A stretch of DNA of 64,000 nt from Paraburkholderia metrosideri (GCF_904848625.1 NZ_CAJHCP010000002.1:124001-188000); one strand, 5' to 3'; positions 9,152 to 18,950 are shown, counted from the first letter of the stretch. The notes: generated by a model not told the origin, from the sequence alone. Numbers and translations: made by a program.

Positions 9152-9627
9152 CTATCTCCTCCTTGCTTCGACTGCCGATGCTGTCCTCGGCGAACTGTCG
9201 CATTAAAAAGCGACCTTACGCAATCGTGCGCCTTGTGAAGAGGTTCGTCGAGTCGCATTTTCTTCGCTGTATGGTAAGTGGCACTTACCGGACGCCGCTT
9301 CAACGTGAAGGCGTACACACCTGTCAGCGGAGAAAAAAGCCTTGAAATATTCGTGGGCGTGCGCATCTGAGGCCGCGGTCTCCAAGCGCACCGCAGGCAT
9401 CAGTACGGTCCAGGCTGCGCCTCTGAGTGTGACGGTTATTTATCGGCCAACCATTGCACGAGCGGCCGCGGTTGCATGTGGGATCCCCGATTCGACAGCG
9501 CGGACCACCGTGTCACTTCGTCGCGTAGCCGCACCTTCCAGCCTGCCCGTCCTCGTTTGAATCGGACAAGGCTCTCGGCGCGGCGGCACATCGTTGTTCA
9601 AACAGGCATTTTGCCGGGAAAGCGAAA
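9152..9627. other. Intergenic region without recognised gene
   Basis: About 475 bases between two reverse-strand genes. The small frames on both strands lack ribosome sites and family features. I see no clear terminator for the MFS gene. Confidence 0.4.
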
Positions 9628-10824
9628 TCAAGCCGGTACGCCGTCGCGAGTTAGCAGGTGGAAGGCGACGCCGGCGGTGCAAAGAACAACCAGAGCGCTG
9701 ACCAGGAATACAGCACCCAAACTGACGTGCCCGCCGATCCACCCGAGCGCCGGGCTACCCGTAGCCATCGCTACATCGAGGAACGCGGTATACAGTCCCA
9801 TCGCCAAACCGCGCTTCTGCGGTGTGGTACCGCGAACCGCTTCGACGCCCAGCCCGGGATACACCAACGAATAGCCGACCCCTGCAAGCGCCGCTCCGAC
9901 GGAAGCGATTAAGGCCGTCCTGGCTAGCCACATCAGCAATAAACCTGACGTCTGTACTATCACAAATATAAGAGCTACTCTGGCACCGCCGAAACGGTCG
10001 GGAAGATGGCCCCCAACAGCGCGCGCCAAGATCAGCGCGCCACCGAAGGCCGTAAAGCCCATCCATAGCGGCTCCCAGTGCATCTCCGCATAGAAAAGCG
10101 AACTGAATGTCAAAATTGCGCAATACCCCGTACTCGCTAGCGCCGCGCCAAGTCCGGGCAACCAGACCGCTCGGACGATAGTCCCGAATGACGAGTGTTC
10201 TCCATGCGGATGGGGCGCAACTGCGGGGACTCGTATCAGGAACACTAAGACGATCAAGGGCACCAGCGTTGTTATCAACGCAATTGCGAAAAAACCGAAC
10301 GACGTGTAGGCGGTCGTCCCAATCGGGCCGCCAAGGGCTAAGGCGGCGAACATTGCCGTTCCTACCCAAGCGATTACTTTGCCAGCATGTTCCTTGTCGA
10401 CGAGACGAAGACCCCAGGCAATTCCACCGGTGATTATGAAGCTCTCGGCACCACCGAGTACCGCGCGGCCGGCGAGTAAAACCGCAACGGATAGAGCCGG
10501 GCGTTTAAGGAAAGCGAGCGAAAGCTGGTAAAGCAGCCCGGCGGACGATGCCGCAACCAAGCCAATCAGCACGCCGCGCTTGGCGCCATGTCGGTCGGAG
10601 TATGTGCCCGCCCATACTCGCGAAAACAGCGTTGCAGCAAACTGTGCCCCCGCCACGAGGCCGACAACCGACATTCCGAAACCGAGATCGTTGCGAACAT
10701 GCAATGGCAGAACTGGAAGCGCAACGCCAATTATTAGAAAGCCCGCAAGCACAGAGGTCATAAGAGGCAATAGGGGCGTGACAACAGAATACCTGGCTGC
10801 TTTGCCCCGACGGAAATCGGACAT
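9628..10824 (-). CDS. MFS transporter
   Basis: A 398-residue inner-membrane carrier with about twelve hydrophobic segments in two halves. The loop motif after the second segment reads RVWAGTYSDRHGAKRG and the matching one in the second half reads GHLPDRFGGAR, as in sugar or drug efflux-type MFS proteins (YhhS/YfcJ-like). It lies in the same direction as, and upstream of, the dehydrogenase/otn genes, so export or uptake of a related sugar acid is possible. Direction of transport and substrate cannot be seen. Confidence 0.88.
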   Translation of the reverse strand: MSDFRRGKAARYSVVTPLLPLMTSVLAGFLIIGVALPVLPLHVRNDLGFGMSVVGLVAGAQFAATLFSRVWAGTYSDRHGAKRGVLIGLVAASSAGLLYQLSLAFLKRPALSVAVLLAGRAVLGGAESFIITGGIAWGLRLVDKEHAGKVIAWVGTAMFAALALGGPIGTTAYTSFGFFAIALITTLVPLIVLVFLIRVPAVAPHPHGEHSSFGTIVRAVWLPGLGAALASTGYCAILTFSSLFYAEMHWEPLWMGFTAFGGALILARAVGGHLPDRFGGARVALIFVIVQTSGLLLMWLARTALIASVGAALAGVGYSLVYPGLGVEAVRGTTPQKRGLAMGLYTAFLDVAMATGSPALGWIGGHVSLGAVFLVSALVVLCTAGVAFHLLTRDGVPA

Positions 10825-10985
10825 ATCGACGTTCTCTACATTTAATCGAGGTCAAGCCACAATCGAGCTGCGAGACGCTTTGCGCCTCGTCGGATGTCCG
10901 ATTCAGGAAGCGGCGTCGTGCTGATTCCATTTCTTGCCGCTGGCGGCACAGAGGCCAGTCGGCTGCGGCAAATGACGCTTGTGCG

Positions 10986-11010
10986 AAAAAAAGCCCGCTG
11001 CTACGCGGGC
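10986..11010 (-). terminator. Rho-independent terminator
   Basis: On the reverse strand, GCCCGC-N6-GCGGGC (10993-11010) is followed at once by seven T residues (10986-10992). It lies about 90 bases after the stop of the ALDH at 11100 and is a textbook terminator for it. Confidence 0.85.
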
Positions 11011-11099
11011 GAACTTGAAGACACATGCGCACAGGAGTGTGTCGTTCCTCAGACCGCGAGTGGAACGGGCGGCCTCGAGCGTATGCAAATGCAACACCT

Positions 11100-12581
11100 C
11101 TAGCGCTGAAGGAACGGATTACTTGGTGGAGTTGCTGAGGTAGATAGGAAGACGCTCTTTGTTTCGAGAAACTCGTGGACGGCTTCAATGCCATTCTCGC
11201 GGCCGAGGCCTGACATTTTTACTCCACCAAACGGCATCATGAAGCTGTACGCACGGTAAGTGTTGACCCAGACGGTGCCGGCTCTGAGAGCCTTTGTCAT
11301 GCGCATAGCTCGACCAATGTTTCCCGTCCAAACGCCGGCAACCAGGCCGTAAATGATACTGTTGCCCAACTCGATGGCGTCGTTTTCGTCGTCGAAGCCG
11401 ATAATTGAGAGCACAGGACCGAAGACCTCTTCTTGCGCAATGCGCATGTCGTTGGTTACATCGGTGAAGATGGTCGGCTCGACAAACTGTCCGCCCGTTA
11501 CTCCGGGACCGGTAGCTGGCTTACCACCGAGGACGCAACGAGCACCGTCGCCGTGTGCAATCTCTATGTATTCCAAAACCTTCGCGAATTGTAGAGGCGT
11601 TGCAATTGGCCCAACGTTCGTGGTCGGCTGCATGGGATCGCCCAGCCGTACATCTCGGGCGAGGGCGACGAGTCTTTCGGTGAAGCTTTCTTTGATGGAG
11701 TTTTGGACAAGGAGCCTAGAACCGGCAATGCACATCTGCCCTGCGGCCCCAAAGATCCCGGACGCCACGCCGATTGCTGCGGCATCAAGGTCTGCATCCT
11801 CAAAAACTATATTCGGGGATTTACCACCCAGCTCCATAGCGACGCGCTTCATTCCGCGCGCAGCGGTTTCGTAGATGCGTGCGCCGGTGACGTCAGAGCC
11901 GGTGAAGGTGATTTTCGCGACGTCCTGATGCTCAACCAACGCCGCACCGACTTCGCCGCCGTACCCAGTGACAACATTCATAACCCCGTCGGGAAGCCCT
12001 GCTTCCTTGGTGAGTGCCGCAAACTCGAGAGAGCTCGCTGACGCAAACTCCGAGGGTTTGATCACCACTGCGCACCCGGCCGCCAGCGCGGGAGCACACT
12101 TAAGAGAAAGGAACTGTAGCGGCGAATTCCACGCTGTCAGTGCTGCGACCACTCCCACCGGCTCATGCGTCGTGAAAGCGAAGACGCCCGGTTTTTCAAC
12201 TGGCATGACCGCGCCTTCGATCTTGTCAGCAAGTCCGCCGTAGTAGTACCAGTATTCGGGGATGGTCTTTAATTGCCCCTGCATTTCCGCGAGGACCTTG
12301 CCATTGTCGCGGGTCTCCGTTTCAGCCAAACCCTTAGCGTTGTCAACGATGAGGTCGCCAATGCGACGCATGACCTTTCCACGTTCGGTGGCCGTCATTT
12401 TGCTCCATGGACCATCGTACATGGCGCGCTTGGCTGCCCCCACCGCGCGGGACGAGTCTTCTGCGGTACCGCGAGGAATTTTCGCCCAGGGCTCGCCGGT
12501 GTAAGGGTTGACTGTGTCAATCCACTCGCCCTTTGCCGGGTCTTCTGGCTTCCCGTCGATCCAGAGCTGATACTTCTTCAT
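11100..12581 (-). CDS. Aldehyde dehydrogenase family protein
   Basis: A 493-residue ALDH. It has TAWNSPLQF and KPSEFAS in the cofactor site, the catalytic Glu in MELGGKSPNI, and the nucleophile Cys in GQMCIAGSR. It is clearly a paralogue of the ALDH at 34670; both share SKMTATERGK-like and TGSDVTGA segments and the final FGGVKMSGLGREN type of tail. GGAGA before the ATG at 12581 fixes the start; the longer frame to 12725 lacks ALDH character. It has its own strong terminator and so is probably monocistronic or the end of a unit from 14097. The substrate is unknown. Confidence 0.95.
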   Translation of the reverse strand: MKKYQLWIDGKPEDPAKGEWIDTVNPYTGEPWAKIPRGTAEDSSRAVGAAKRAMYDGPWSKMTATERGKVMRRIGDLIVDNAKGLAETETRDNGKVLAEMQGQLKTIPEYWYYYGGLADKIEGAVMPVEKPGVFAFTTHEPVGVVAALTAWNSPLQFLSLKCAPALAAGCAVVIKPSEFASASSLEFAALTKEAGLPDGVMNVVTGYGGEVGAALVEHQDVAKITFTGSDVTGARIYETAARGMKRVAMELGGKSPNIVFEDADLDAAAIGVASGIFGAAGQMCIAGSRLLVQNSIKESFTERLVALARDVRLGDPMQPTTNVGPIATPLQFAKVLEYIEIAHGDGARCVLGGKPATGPGVTGGQFVEPTIFTDVTNDMRIAQEEVFGPVLSIIGFDDENDAIELGNSIIYGLVAGVWTGNIGRAMRMTKALRAGTVWVNTYRAYSFMMPFGGVKMSGLGRENGIEAVHEFLETKSVFLSTSATPPSNPFLQR

Positions 12582-12912
12582 CCTTTTATCTCCAAGGGTC
12601 GGCTGACGCATCAACCGAAGGGGGCACCTTCTCGCAGCACAGACTGGAGAACTGGGAAGTCGACATGCTCTGCGTTGCTCACAATGTGTGGCCGCTGCAC
12701 GATTTGGGGCGCTGATATGCGCCATCCTTTTATAAACGGAGCTTCGCTTCTGTGATTGTCTACAGGGCGCGCGTAAGCGTCGAGTTGGATTTGCTTCTCG
12801 AAGGGAAAGATCTTCTAACCGATGCTGGGATCCGCGGGAACGACGAAGATGCCGCTAATGGGAGTTCGCTGCGTCGACGATCTTGACGCTTGTGCCAACG
12901 ATCTTGCCGTGC
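12582..12912. other. Intergenic region
   Basis: About 330 bases between two reverse-strand genes, with nothing recognisable. It must hold either a read-through segment or the ALDH promoter. Confidence 0.35.
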
Positions 12913-14097
12913 TCATGCGCGCGGTTCAAGACGGCGCCCGGTGCCGACCACGACTGCGGAGAGGACCAACAGGACTGAACCGCCGATGAATGCCGCCGCG
13001 ATCGAGTAATGGTCGAGGAGTGTGCCACCTAGCTCAGCACCTACCATGATCGAAAGCTGGATGGAGGCCACCATCAAGCCGCCACCGCTCTCGGGCTTAT
13101 CCTTGACGCCCTTCGCCAGCCACGTCGACCATGCCACTGGTATTGCAGCGTTCACCGCTCCCCATGCAACCACTAGCGCTGATACCGCCCAGAAGCTGTG
13201 TCCCACCGAAAGAATGGACAAGGTCAAGGCGGCCAGCGCGGCTGGCAAGGCCATCAAAAGTTGATAGAGACGCTTGTTCATGATTGCGCTTGCGCCGTAG
13301 GTACCGCCGAAACCGGCCAAGCCCATGCACAACAGCAGTATTGATAGCTCAGAGACGTTGGCTCGAGTGTACATCTCGAAGAACGGGCGATAGTAGGTGA
13401 AGACGGCGAAAGCGCCGCCGAACGTAAGCATCACAGCGAGCATCGCGAACGCTATGTGGGGGCGCCGGAGCAGTAAGAGCACGTTACCGTTTCGTCGGGA
13501 TCCGTCGCTCTTCATTGGGGGCAGGGTAATAAAGAGCAGAATTAGATTTGCTGCGACGATTGGTACCAAGGCCAAAAAAACGCCTCTCCATCCGACGATG
13601 CTGCCTAAATAGCTGCCGATTGGAGCAGCAAAGGACGTGGCGACAGCGTTGCCTGTGTACAAGACACCCAAAGCCTTCGGCAACGATTCCTCCGGAACCA
13701 ACCGCATGATCGTCGCTGTGGCGAGCGACCAGAAGCCACCCACTGCGATTCCCAGCAGCGCACGGGCAGCCATCAATGTTTCGAAGTTGCCTGCTTCTGC
13801 GATGAGGATCAGTGACATCAACATCAGTCCCGCGAGGCCTGACAAAACGTAGCGTCTGTCGAGACGACTCGTGGCTGCAGGAACGATGAGGCTCGTCACT
13901 ACCGCGAACAGCCCGGAGATGGAGATGGCCTGGCCCGCCATACCCACGGTCGCGCGGAGGTCCGATGCGATAGGCGTTAGAAGGCTGACAGGCATGAACT
14001 CGGACGCGATCAGCATCGCCGCGCACATTGCCATGGATCCAACCGCGCTCCATACCTGCCGTCTTGAAACGGTTGATTGGTCTATTAAAGTGGACAT
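12913..14097 (-). CDS. MFS transporter (DHA1/arabinose-efflux type)
   Basis: A 394-residue carrier with about twelve membrane segments. SEFMPVSLLTPIASDL in the first segment is characteristic of the AraJ/PurR-type DHA1 efflux group, followed by SRLDRRYVL after the second segment. AGAGGAAA lies upstream of the ATG at 14097; residues from a longer frame to 14295 are unlike the family. It precedes the ALDH at 11100 in the same direction. A sugar or small-molecule exporter is the usual annotation; the substrate is unknown. Confidence 0.9.
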   Translation of the reverse strand: MSTLIDQSTVSRRQVWSAVGSMAMCAAMLIASEFMPVSLLTPIASDLRATVGMAGQAISISGLFAVVTSLIVPAATSRLDRRYVLSGLAGLMLMSLILIAEAGNFETLMAARALLGIAVGGFWSLATATIMRLVPEESLPKALGVLYTGNAVATSFAAPIGSYLGSIVGWRGVFLALVPIVAANLILLFITLPPMKSDGSRRNGNVLLLLRRPHIAFAMLAVMLTFGGAFAVFTYYRPFFEMYTRANVSELSILLLCMGLAGFGGTYGASAIMNKRLYQLLMALPAALAALTLSILSVGHSFWAVSALVVAWGAVNAAIPVAWSTWLAKGVKDKPESGGGLMVASIQLSIMVGAELGGTLLDHYSIAAAFIGGSVLLVLSAVVVGTGRRLEPRA

Positions 14098-14689
14098 CAA
14101 ATTTCCTCTTTCAACATGCGCGCGCGCCCCCACTCCAGGCTGTCGAAACACGCCGGAAAAGAATTGGAAAACCCAGCACGGATTACGGTCGAGCTTGCCC
14201 CGTGGGGGCTGGCACTTGCGCAGCCTGCGTTTAATGCAAGGCACGTATTGTGGAAAAAGCACGTTGTGCGTGCTCCCAAGCGGGTGACGAGGCACATGTC
14301 TGCTTACTACGCCCCGCCAGCTAGATGCTTGACTGATTGACAGTAGTTTAGCTACGCGTGAATTTGGGATAAACCCGCCCCAAGTGATTGGACTTATGAG
14401 CCGTTCTTATCAATTGGGGCAAATCCTTGTCACGGCGGCAGTCCGGGGGCGCTGCAGGAGCTTCCGAATGTGTTTTCAAACGCGTACAAGCGGCGTCGAG
14501 GCCCGGAAGACAATGTTTGGGGACATCCAACGGCAGCAAATCGCCGATGCCGTTTTCCGATCATTTATGAGTGAACCTAATAGACTCAATGAGTTTTCGA
14601 CGCCTAGTAGCCAGGGACAGACGTGGTTAGATTACCTCATGAGCGTTTGAAGTCTTGCCATATGGACGCTGTCGTTACCAGAGGACACA
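14098..14689. other. Divergent intergenic region
   Basis: Nearly 600 bases between a reverse-strand carrier gene and a forward exported-protein gene. A frame starting at ATG 14513 and ending at 14650 (about 45 residues, GGAAG upstream) could be a tiny gene, but nothing in it is recognisable and I do not claim it. The rest should contain the promoters of both neighbours. Confidence 0.35.
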
Positions 14690-15199
14690 ATGCTAGCGCA
14701 AAGAATCTCCAAGCAGGTTTCGCTTATTTTTATGTCATTCTTAATTCTCGCGCAAGTGAGTGCGGCAGCGGATGCTGCAGACAGCCGATCGAGTTCGTCA
14801 TCTCCCCGTAGCACAATCAATCGCGACCAAGCCGTCGGCATGACAAAAGTCATCATAAAGGTTGCAGGCAAGGAACTGCCAGGAACGCTTGCCGATAATC
14901 CGACGGCACGTGAATTCGCGTCTCTTCTTCCCCTCCACATTGTGATGGATGACCTTTTCGGTCGAGAGAAGACCGGGCCACTGCCACGTGTAATCTCAAC
15001 GAGAGGGCCAAGCAGCGACGTCTACAACGTCGGAGAAATCGGATATTGGTCTCCGAGCCACGATGTTGCGATCTATTATCACCACGACGGGGACAGAATT
15101 CCCTCCCCAGGCGTTATCAATATCGGCCGTGTCGACTCAGGAATCGAGACTTTCAACGTACCCGGCTCGCTTGATGTCATCGTTGAGCGGGCGCCTTAG
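14690..15199 (+). CDS. Exported cyclophilin-like fold protein
   Basis: A 169-residue protein with a Sec-type signal peptide (hydrophobic run SLIFMSFLILAQVSA, cut likely after the Ala-rich stretch near residue 28). The mature part matches the small cyclophilin-like fold: VIIKVAGKELPGTLADNPTA, then GEIGYWSPSHDVAIYY and the IGRVDSG tail. Such proteins share the beta-barrel of peptidyl-prolyl isomerases but usually lack the isomerase active site. The role is unknown, and location should be periplasmic. GAGGA precedes the ATG. Confidence 0.85.
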   Translation: MLAQRISKQVSLIFMSFLILAQVSAAADAADSRSSSSSPRSTINRDQAVGMTKVIIKVAGKELPGTLADNPTAREFASLLPLHIVMDDLFGREKTGPLPRVISTRGPSSDVYNVGEIGYWSPSHDVAIYYHHDGDRIPSPGVINIGRVDSGIETFNVPGSLDVIVERAP

Positions 15200-15255
15200 C
15201 GGCGCGATGCGACGTGCAGCCGCTAGCCGGTAATTGGCCACGGGCTGAAGCAGGC

Positions 15256-16149
15256 CTACATGCGATGCTTCAATGCGTCTATCACGAGAGAAAAGGCGCG
15301 GGAAGTCTGACGGCGGCTCGGATAGTAGGCATGGTAGCCGGGCCAGGTTGGACACCAATCCTTCATGACGCTTTGAAGTTCCCCGTTTTGGATATGTCGA
15401 ATCACTGAGTCCTCGGGGACGAACGCTAGGCCGAAGCCGTCCAAGGCTGCTCGGATCATCTGCGGTTGAGTGTTGAATGTAAGTTGGCCTCCGACCCGCG
15501 CCTGCATTGCTCTTTTTCCCTTTGCGAGCTCCCAGGCGTAGAGAGCCTTCGTGGTCGTCATTCGCAATGTGATGCATTCCTGGTTGAGAAGATCCTCGGG
15601 CGTCTTTGGAACGCTTCTGTTTGAGAAGTATGACGGGGATCCAACAATCGACATCGGAATATCAGGGCTTATACGGACTGCAATCATATCCTTCGCCACT
15701 TGATCTCCAAATCGCACACCTATGTCGTATCGCTCTTCGACAATATTGGAAAGACCATAGTCGACGGTAACTTCCACCTTGATGTCAGGGTAGGATGGCA
15801 GCACCTTTCGTAGCTTTGGCCAAATGACGGTTTCTATGGGATGGTCAGTTGCAGTGATGCGGATTGCGCCTGCCGGCTTGTCTCTAAAGTCGGACAGGGC
15901 AGCCACGCTGGCATCAATTTCCTCGATACGCGGAGCGACTGCCTGAAACAGCTCCTCGCCCGCTTCAGTTGTCGAGACGCTCCGAGTAGTTCGGGTTAGA
16001 AGACGAAGGCCCAATCGTGCCTCTAGGTCTCGAATGCTATGACTCAGAGCAGATTGAGACACGCCAAGCCTTGCGGCTGCACGTGTGAAGCTTTTCTCGC
16101 GTGCAACGGCGAGAAATACAAGGATGTCATTCAGGTTTTCTCGAGGCAT
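15256..16149 (-). CDS. LysR-family transcriptional regulator
   Basis: A 297-residue regulator. The helix-turn-helix (SFTRAAARLGVSQSALSHSI) is near residue 20, and the effector domain holds DYGLSNIVEERYDIGVRFG, typical of the subgroup that regulates neighbouring oxidoreductases and exported proteins. It is divergent from the DUF4148 gene at 16441 and convergent with the cyclophilin-like gene. Effector and targets are unknown; genes flanking it are the natural candidates. Confidence 0.93.
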   Translation of the reverse strand: MPRENLNDILVFLAVAREKSFTRAAARLGVSQSALSHSIRDLEARLGLRLLTRTTRSVSTTEAGEELFQAVAPRIEEIDASVAALSDFRDKPAGAIRITATDHPIETVIWPKLRKVLPSYPDIKVEVTVDYGLSNIVEERYDIGVRFGDQVAKDMIAVRISPDIPMSIVGSPSYFSNRSVPKTPEDLLNQECITLRMTTTKALYAWELAKGKRAMQARVGGQLTFNTQPQMIRAALDGFGLAFVPEDSVIRHIQNGELQSVMKDWCPTWPGYHAYYPSRRQTSRAFSLVIDALKHRM

Positions 16150-16440
16150 CTCGCGTGTGTTCCTATGCCGAAGAATCGCGGGCTTGGGAGCCGCCGACGG
16201 TGAGATTCATGAACAATTCTAATAAGAGCAAGTGGTCGATCCCACTTAATCGAATAGGTATAAACCCTTAAAGTATCACTTGGAAGGGGTTGCCGACAAG
16301 TCCGTGCACGGTACCTCCAAGTAAAAAAATGCGCGGCCAGGAGGAATTTGCATCGTGTGCGAGACGCGCGATCTTGATGTCCATCTCTCTTTCGAAAGCC
16401 TCAAGGCGCGTCGTTTAATTATCTTTCTGGAGCTATTAAC

Positions 16441-16719
16441 ATGAATCGCAAACTTCAAATGCTTGCTATCGCCCTAGGTCTTTCGGCGCCGCTGCTTGCA
16501 ACAGCGCAATCGTCCTCAACGCAAGGCCTGACGCGTGAGCAGGTACGTCAGGAGATGGTCGAGTATAAGGCGGCAGGATTCAATCCTGCGCGTATGAATC
16601 CGCGCACCTGGGTGGATGATGCGCAGTCAGCTTTGACGAAGGTAACGACTGCGAGAACGGCGCAAACGTCCAATCAATTTGCGGTTAATAAATCGGAGGA
16701 CGCGAGTCAATGCAACTGA
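16441..16719 (+). CDS. DUF4148 exported small protein
   Basis: A 92-residue protein with a clear signal peptide (MNRKLQMLAIALGLSAPLLATAQ). It is followed by the DUF4148 core: LTREQVRQEMVEYKAAGFNPARMN, given here only as evidence of the conserved LTREQVR...GFNP pattern. The family is periplasmic, abundant in Burkholderiaceae and of unknown function. The C-terminal third is less typical. A GGAGCT site precedes the ATG. The IS66 element is inserted 130 bases downstream. Confidence 0.85.
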   Translation: MNRKLQMLAIALGLSAPLLATAQSSSTQGLTREQVRQEMVEYKAAGFNPARMNPRTWVDDAQSALTKVTTARTAQTSNQFAVNKSEDASQCN

Positions 16720-16841
16720 TTGGGGCGTCCGAAGCGTGATGCACGCAGCCTCTCGGCGCATCTCCTTTTGTCCCGCGAGCTATGGGGCGGAAATCCCATA
16801 GCTTTGGCATGCGACTTGTGTAGGTCAACCGGCATGCCTGC

Positions 16842-16849
16842 GTTAGACA
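16842..16849. repeat. Target site duplication, left copy
   Basis: GTTAGACA immediately before the left inverted repeat, identical to the right copy. Confidence 0.93.
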
Positions 16850-16872
16850 GTAAGCGCTAAAACGAGCACACC
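16850..16872 (+). repeat. IS66 left terminal inverted repeat
   Basis: Begins GTAAGCGCTAA; matches the reverse complement of 18928-18950 at 19 of 23 positions, with the outer 11 bases perfect. Confidence 0.9.
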
Positions 16873-16933
16873 TTTCTTCGAGGGGCGTTAAGAGCGACGA
16901 TTGCGTCCGCAACCCACATTGCGGACGCAGACC

Positions 16934-17179
16934 ATGAGCGACGATGAGTTTGACTTTCTGCCACTCCGAGTCATCCGAGAATGCTCCAACGGCAAACGAA
17001 GGTACGACCCTGAAGGCAAGCGCCGACTGATTCAGGCGTGCTTGCGACCGGGGGCGTCAATTGCCGGACTCGCACTCAGGGCACAGGTAAACGCAAACCA
17101 GCTTCACAAGTGGATAGACGGCATCGACATCGACGCTGTACGACGTCATCCGGCCCGGCAGTACCATCATACGAGCTGA
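16934..17179 (+). pseudogene. Apparent IS66 tnpA-tnpB fusion remnant
   Basis: An 81-residue frame. The first part (MSDDEFDFLPL, then GKRRYDPEGKRRLI and NANQLHKW) is the DNA-binding start of IS66 TnpA, which normally runs to 120-150 residues. The last part (DGIDIDAVRRHPARQY) instead looks like the C-terminus of IS66 TnpB. The simplest reading is an in-frame deletion of the rest of tnpA and nearly all of tnpB, perhaps between short repeats coding QLH in both genes. The TnpB assignment of the tail is from memory of the family and needs a search. The product is unlikely to work as either protein. Confidence 0.75.
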
Positions 17180-17269
17180 TGCGGCGCGCCTCGTCCAAGC
17201 GACGGTCCCAATAGCTGTTACAAATTTCCGTAAACCCATCGAGCGTTGCCTTTCGCTACCGTGGGTACC

Positions 17270-18847
17270 ATGGATGAACGCGAATTCTCCCAATTGCCTC
17301 CTGCCGCGCAGGCTTACATTCGCGAGCTCGAGGCCAGCAACCGCCAGTTGGGCGAACGCGTTCGCCATCTCGAGGAACAATTCCGGCTCGCGCAACACAA
17401 GCGCTTCGCGCCAAGCAGCGAGAAGCTCCAAGATCGGGTGTTCGACGAGGCCGAGCAGATCGCAATTGAGGACCTTGATGAGGACGTAGACGAACTCGAC
17501 TTACCAGACACAGGTCTGCCGGAGGCGGCCGAGCCTGCTCGCCGCAAACGAGGACGCAAGCCTCTGCCTGCAGATCTTCCGCGTCAGCGAATCGAGTACG
17601 ACTTGCCCGAGGAGCAGAAGATCTGCCCCTGCTGCAGCAACGCAATGCATCGTATGGGCGAAGAAATCAGCGAACAACTGCATATCGAAGTGAAGGCTTC
17701 AGTCCTGCAGCATGTTCGTTTCAAATATGCGTGCCGTCATTGCGAGCGTGTCGCTGAACGTACGCCGATTCTTACCGCGCCGATGCCGGCCCAACCATTG
17801 CCAGGCAGTCGGGCGAGCGCGGCCATGATCGCCACGGTGATGACGAGTAAATACGTCGACGGCACGCCGCTATATCGGATGGAAGAGGCGCTCGGGCGTG
17901 CGAACATTCCGGTGGGCCGAGGCACGCTGGGGCACTGGGTCATCAAGCCAACGCAATTGCATCTCGACCGCCTGTACCGGGAGTTACGCAAGACGTTGCT
18001 GTCGCAGCCGCTGATTCATGGCGACGAGACGACCGTTCAGGTGCTGAAGGAACCGGGTAAGGCCGCACAAAGCCAGTCTTACATGTGGCTGTACCGCAGC
18101 GGGCAGGATAGCGAAGAGCCTGTTGTGTTGTTCGACTATCAACCTGGACGCGGCAAGCAATACCCTCAGGCGTTTCTTGCGGACTACAAAGGCGCGGTGA
18201 TGTCCGACGGTTATAGCGCCTGGCGAACAGTCAAAGGTGTGACCCACTTCGGCTGCCTTGCTCATGCGCGACGCGGATTCGTAGATGCTCTGAAGACGCA
18301 GAAGAAATTAGGCAAACGCGCGCAGCAAGCACTCGAATTCTTCCAGCGACTTTACCGCGTCGAAGCACTCGCGCGAGAGAAACCTCCGAGCGGGGAAACG
18401 CGTGCTAGCTATACCTTACGACTGCGACAGCAGCACAGCGTTGCGCTGCTTGAGGCATTCAAAGCTTGGCTGGATGAGCAAGCACCTCAAGTGCCACCCG
18501 AAAGCGCGCTGGGCGATGCGATCAACTACACGCTTAACCAATGGGAGTATCTCAGCCGTTACGTCGGCGACGGGCAAGCCCCAGTGGACAACAACATCGC
18601 GGAACGGGACATTCGCCCGTTTGCCACCAGCAGAAAGGTTTGGCTCTTCAGCGACACGGTCGCCGGAGCAAAAGCCAGCGCCGTCATCTACAGTCTCGTG
18701 CTTACATGCCGCGCGTGCAACGTCGAGCCATACGCGTACCTGCTTCACGTACTGACCCAACTGCCTCAACGAGCACAAGACGCCGACATAAGCGACCTAC
18801 TGCCATTTCGGTTCATGCAGTCTCAGGTTCCGATCGACGCCGGCTGA
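17270..18847 (+). CDS. tnpC: IS66-family transposase (TnpC)
   Basis: A 525-residue DDE transposase. In order: an N-terminal coiled-coil (ASNRQLGERVRHLEEQF), a linker, a Cys-rich zinc-finger region (CPCCSNAM, CRHCERV), and the catalytic core with HGDETTVQV (first Asp), MSDGYSAW (second Asp) and the final segment VDNNIAERDIRPF with the catalytic Glu. All key residues appear intact. The ATG at 17270 is preferred over a TTG at 17246. It could act in trans on related elements, but IS66 normally also needs TnpA and TnpB, which this copy lacks. Confidence 0.95.
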   Translation: MDEREFSQLPPAAQAYIRELEASNRQLGERVRHLEEQFRLAQHKRFAPSSEKLQDRVFDEAEQIAIEDLDEDVDELDLPDTGLPEAAEPARRKRGRKPLPADLPRQRIEYDLPEEQKICPCCSNAMHRMGEEISEQLHIEVKASVLQHVRFKYACRHCERVAERTPILTAPMPAQPLPGSRASAAMIATVMTSKYVDGTPLYRMEEALGRANIPVGRGTLGHWVIKPTQLHLDRLYRELRKTLLSQPLIHGDETTVQVLKEPGKAAQSQSYMWLYRSGQDSEEPVVLFDYQPGRGKQYPQAFLADYKGAVMSDGYSAWRTVKGVTHFGCLAHARRGFVDALKTQKKLGKRAQQALEFFQRLYRVEALAREKPPSGETRASYTLRLRQQHSVALLEAFKAWLDEQAPQVPPESALGDAINYTLNQWEYLSRYVGDGQAPVDNNIAERDIRPFATSRKVWLFSDTVAGAKASAVIYSLVLTCRACNVEPYAYLLHVLTQLPQRAQDADISDLLPFRFMQSQVPIDAG

Positions 18848-18927
18848 GCAAAGAAAAAAATCACACGCAAACGTCACGCTTCCACGCCAACAGATTTGCG
18901 GCGCTCGGCGAAATTCATGCGCGCGCC

Positions 18928-18950
18928 GGTGCGCTCAAATTAGCGCTTAC
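18928..18950 (-). repeat. IS66 right terminal inverted repeat
   Basis: Read on the reverse strand it begins GTAAGCGCTAA and pairs with 16850-16872. Confidence 0.9.

Larger units (their letters stand above)
16850..18950 (+). mobile_element. IS66-family insertion sequence, internally deleted
   Basis: A 2101-bp element bounded by imperfect 23-bp terminal inverted repeats (16850-16872 and 18928-18950) that both start GTAAGCGCTAA and share GAGC and CACC further in. It is flanked on both sides by the identical 8-bp sequence GTTAGACA (16842-16849 and 18951-18958). An 8-bp target duplication is the rule for IS66. It carries a shortened tnpA-like frame and a full tnpC, but no tnpB, so it is shorter than a three-gene IS66. 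The perfect duplication shows it arrived by transposition and has not recombined since. Confidence 0.95.

Noticed and set aside
14384..14650. Possible small gene of 88 codons
   Set aside because: Only the last 45 codons, from ATG 14513, look remotely protein-like; no family or context supports it.
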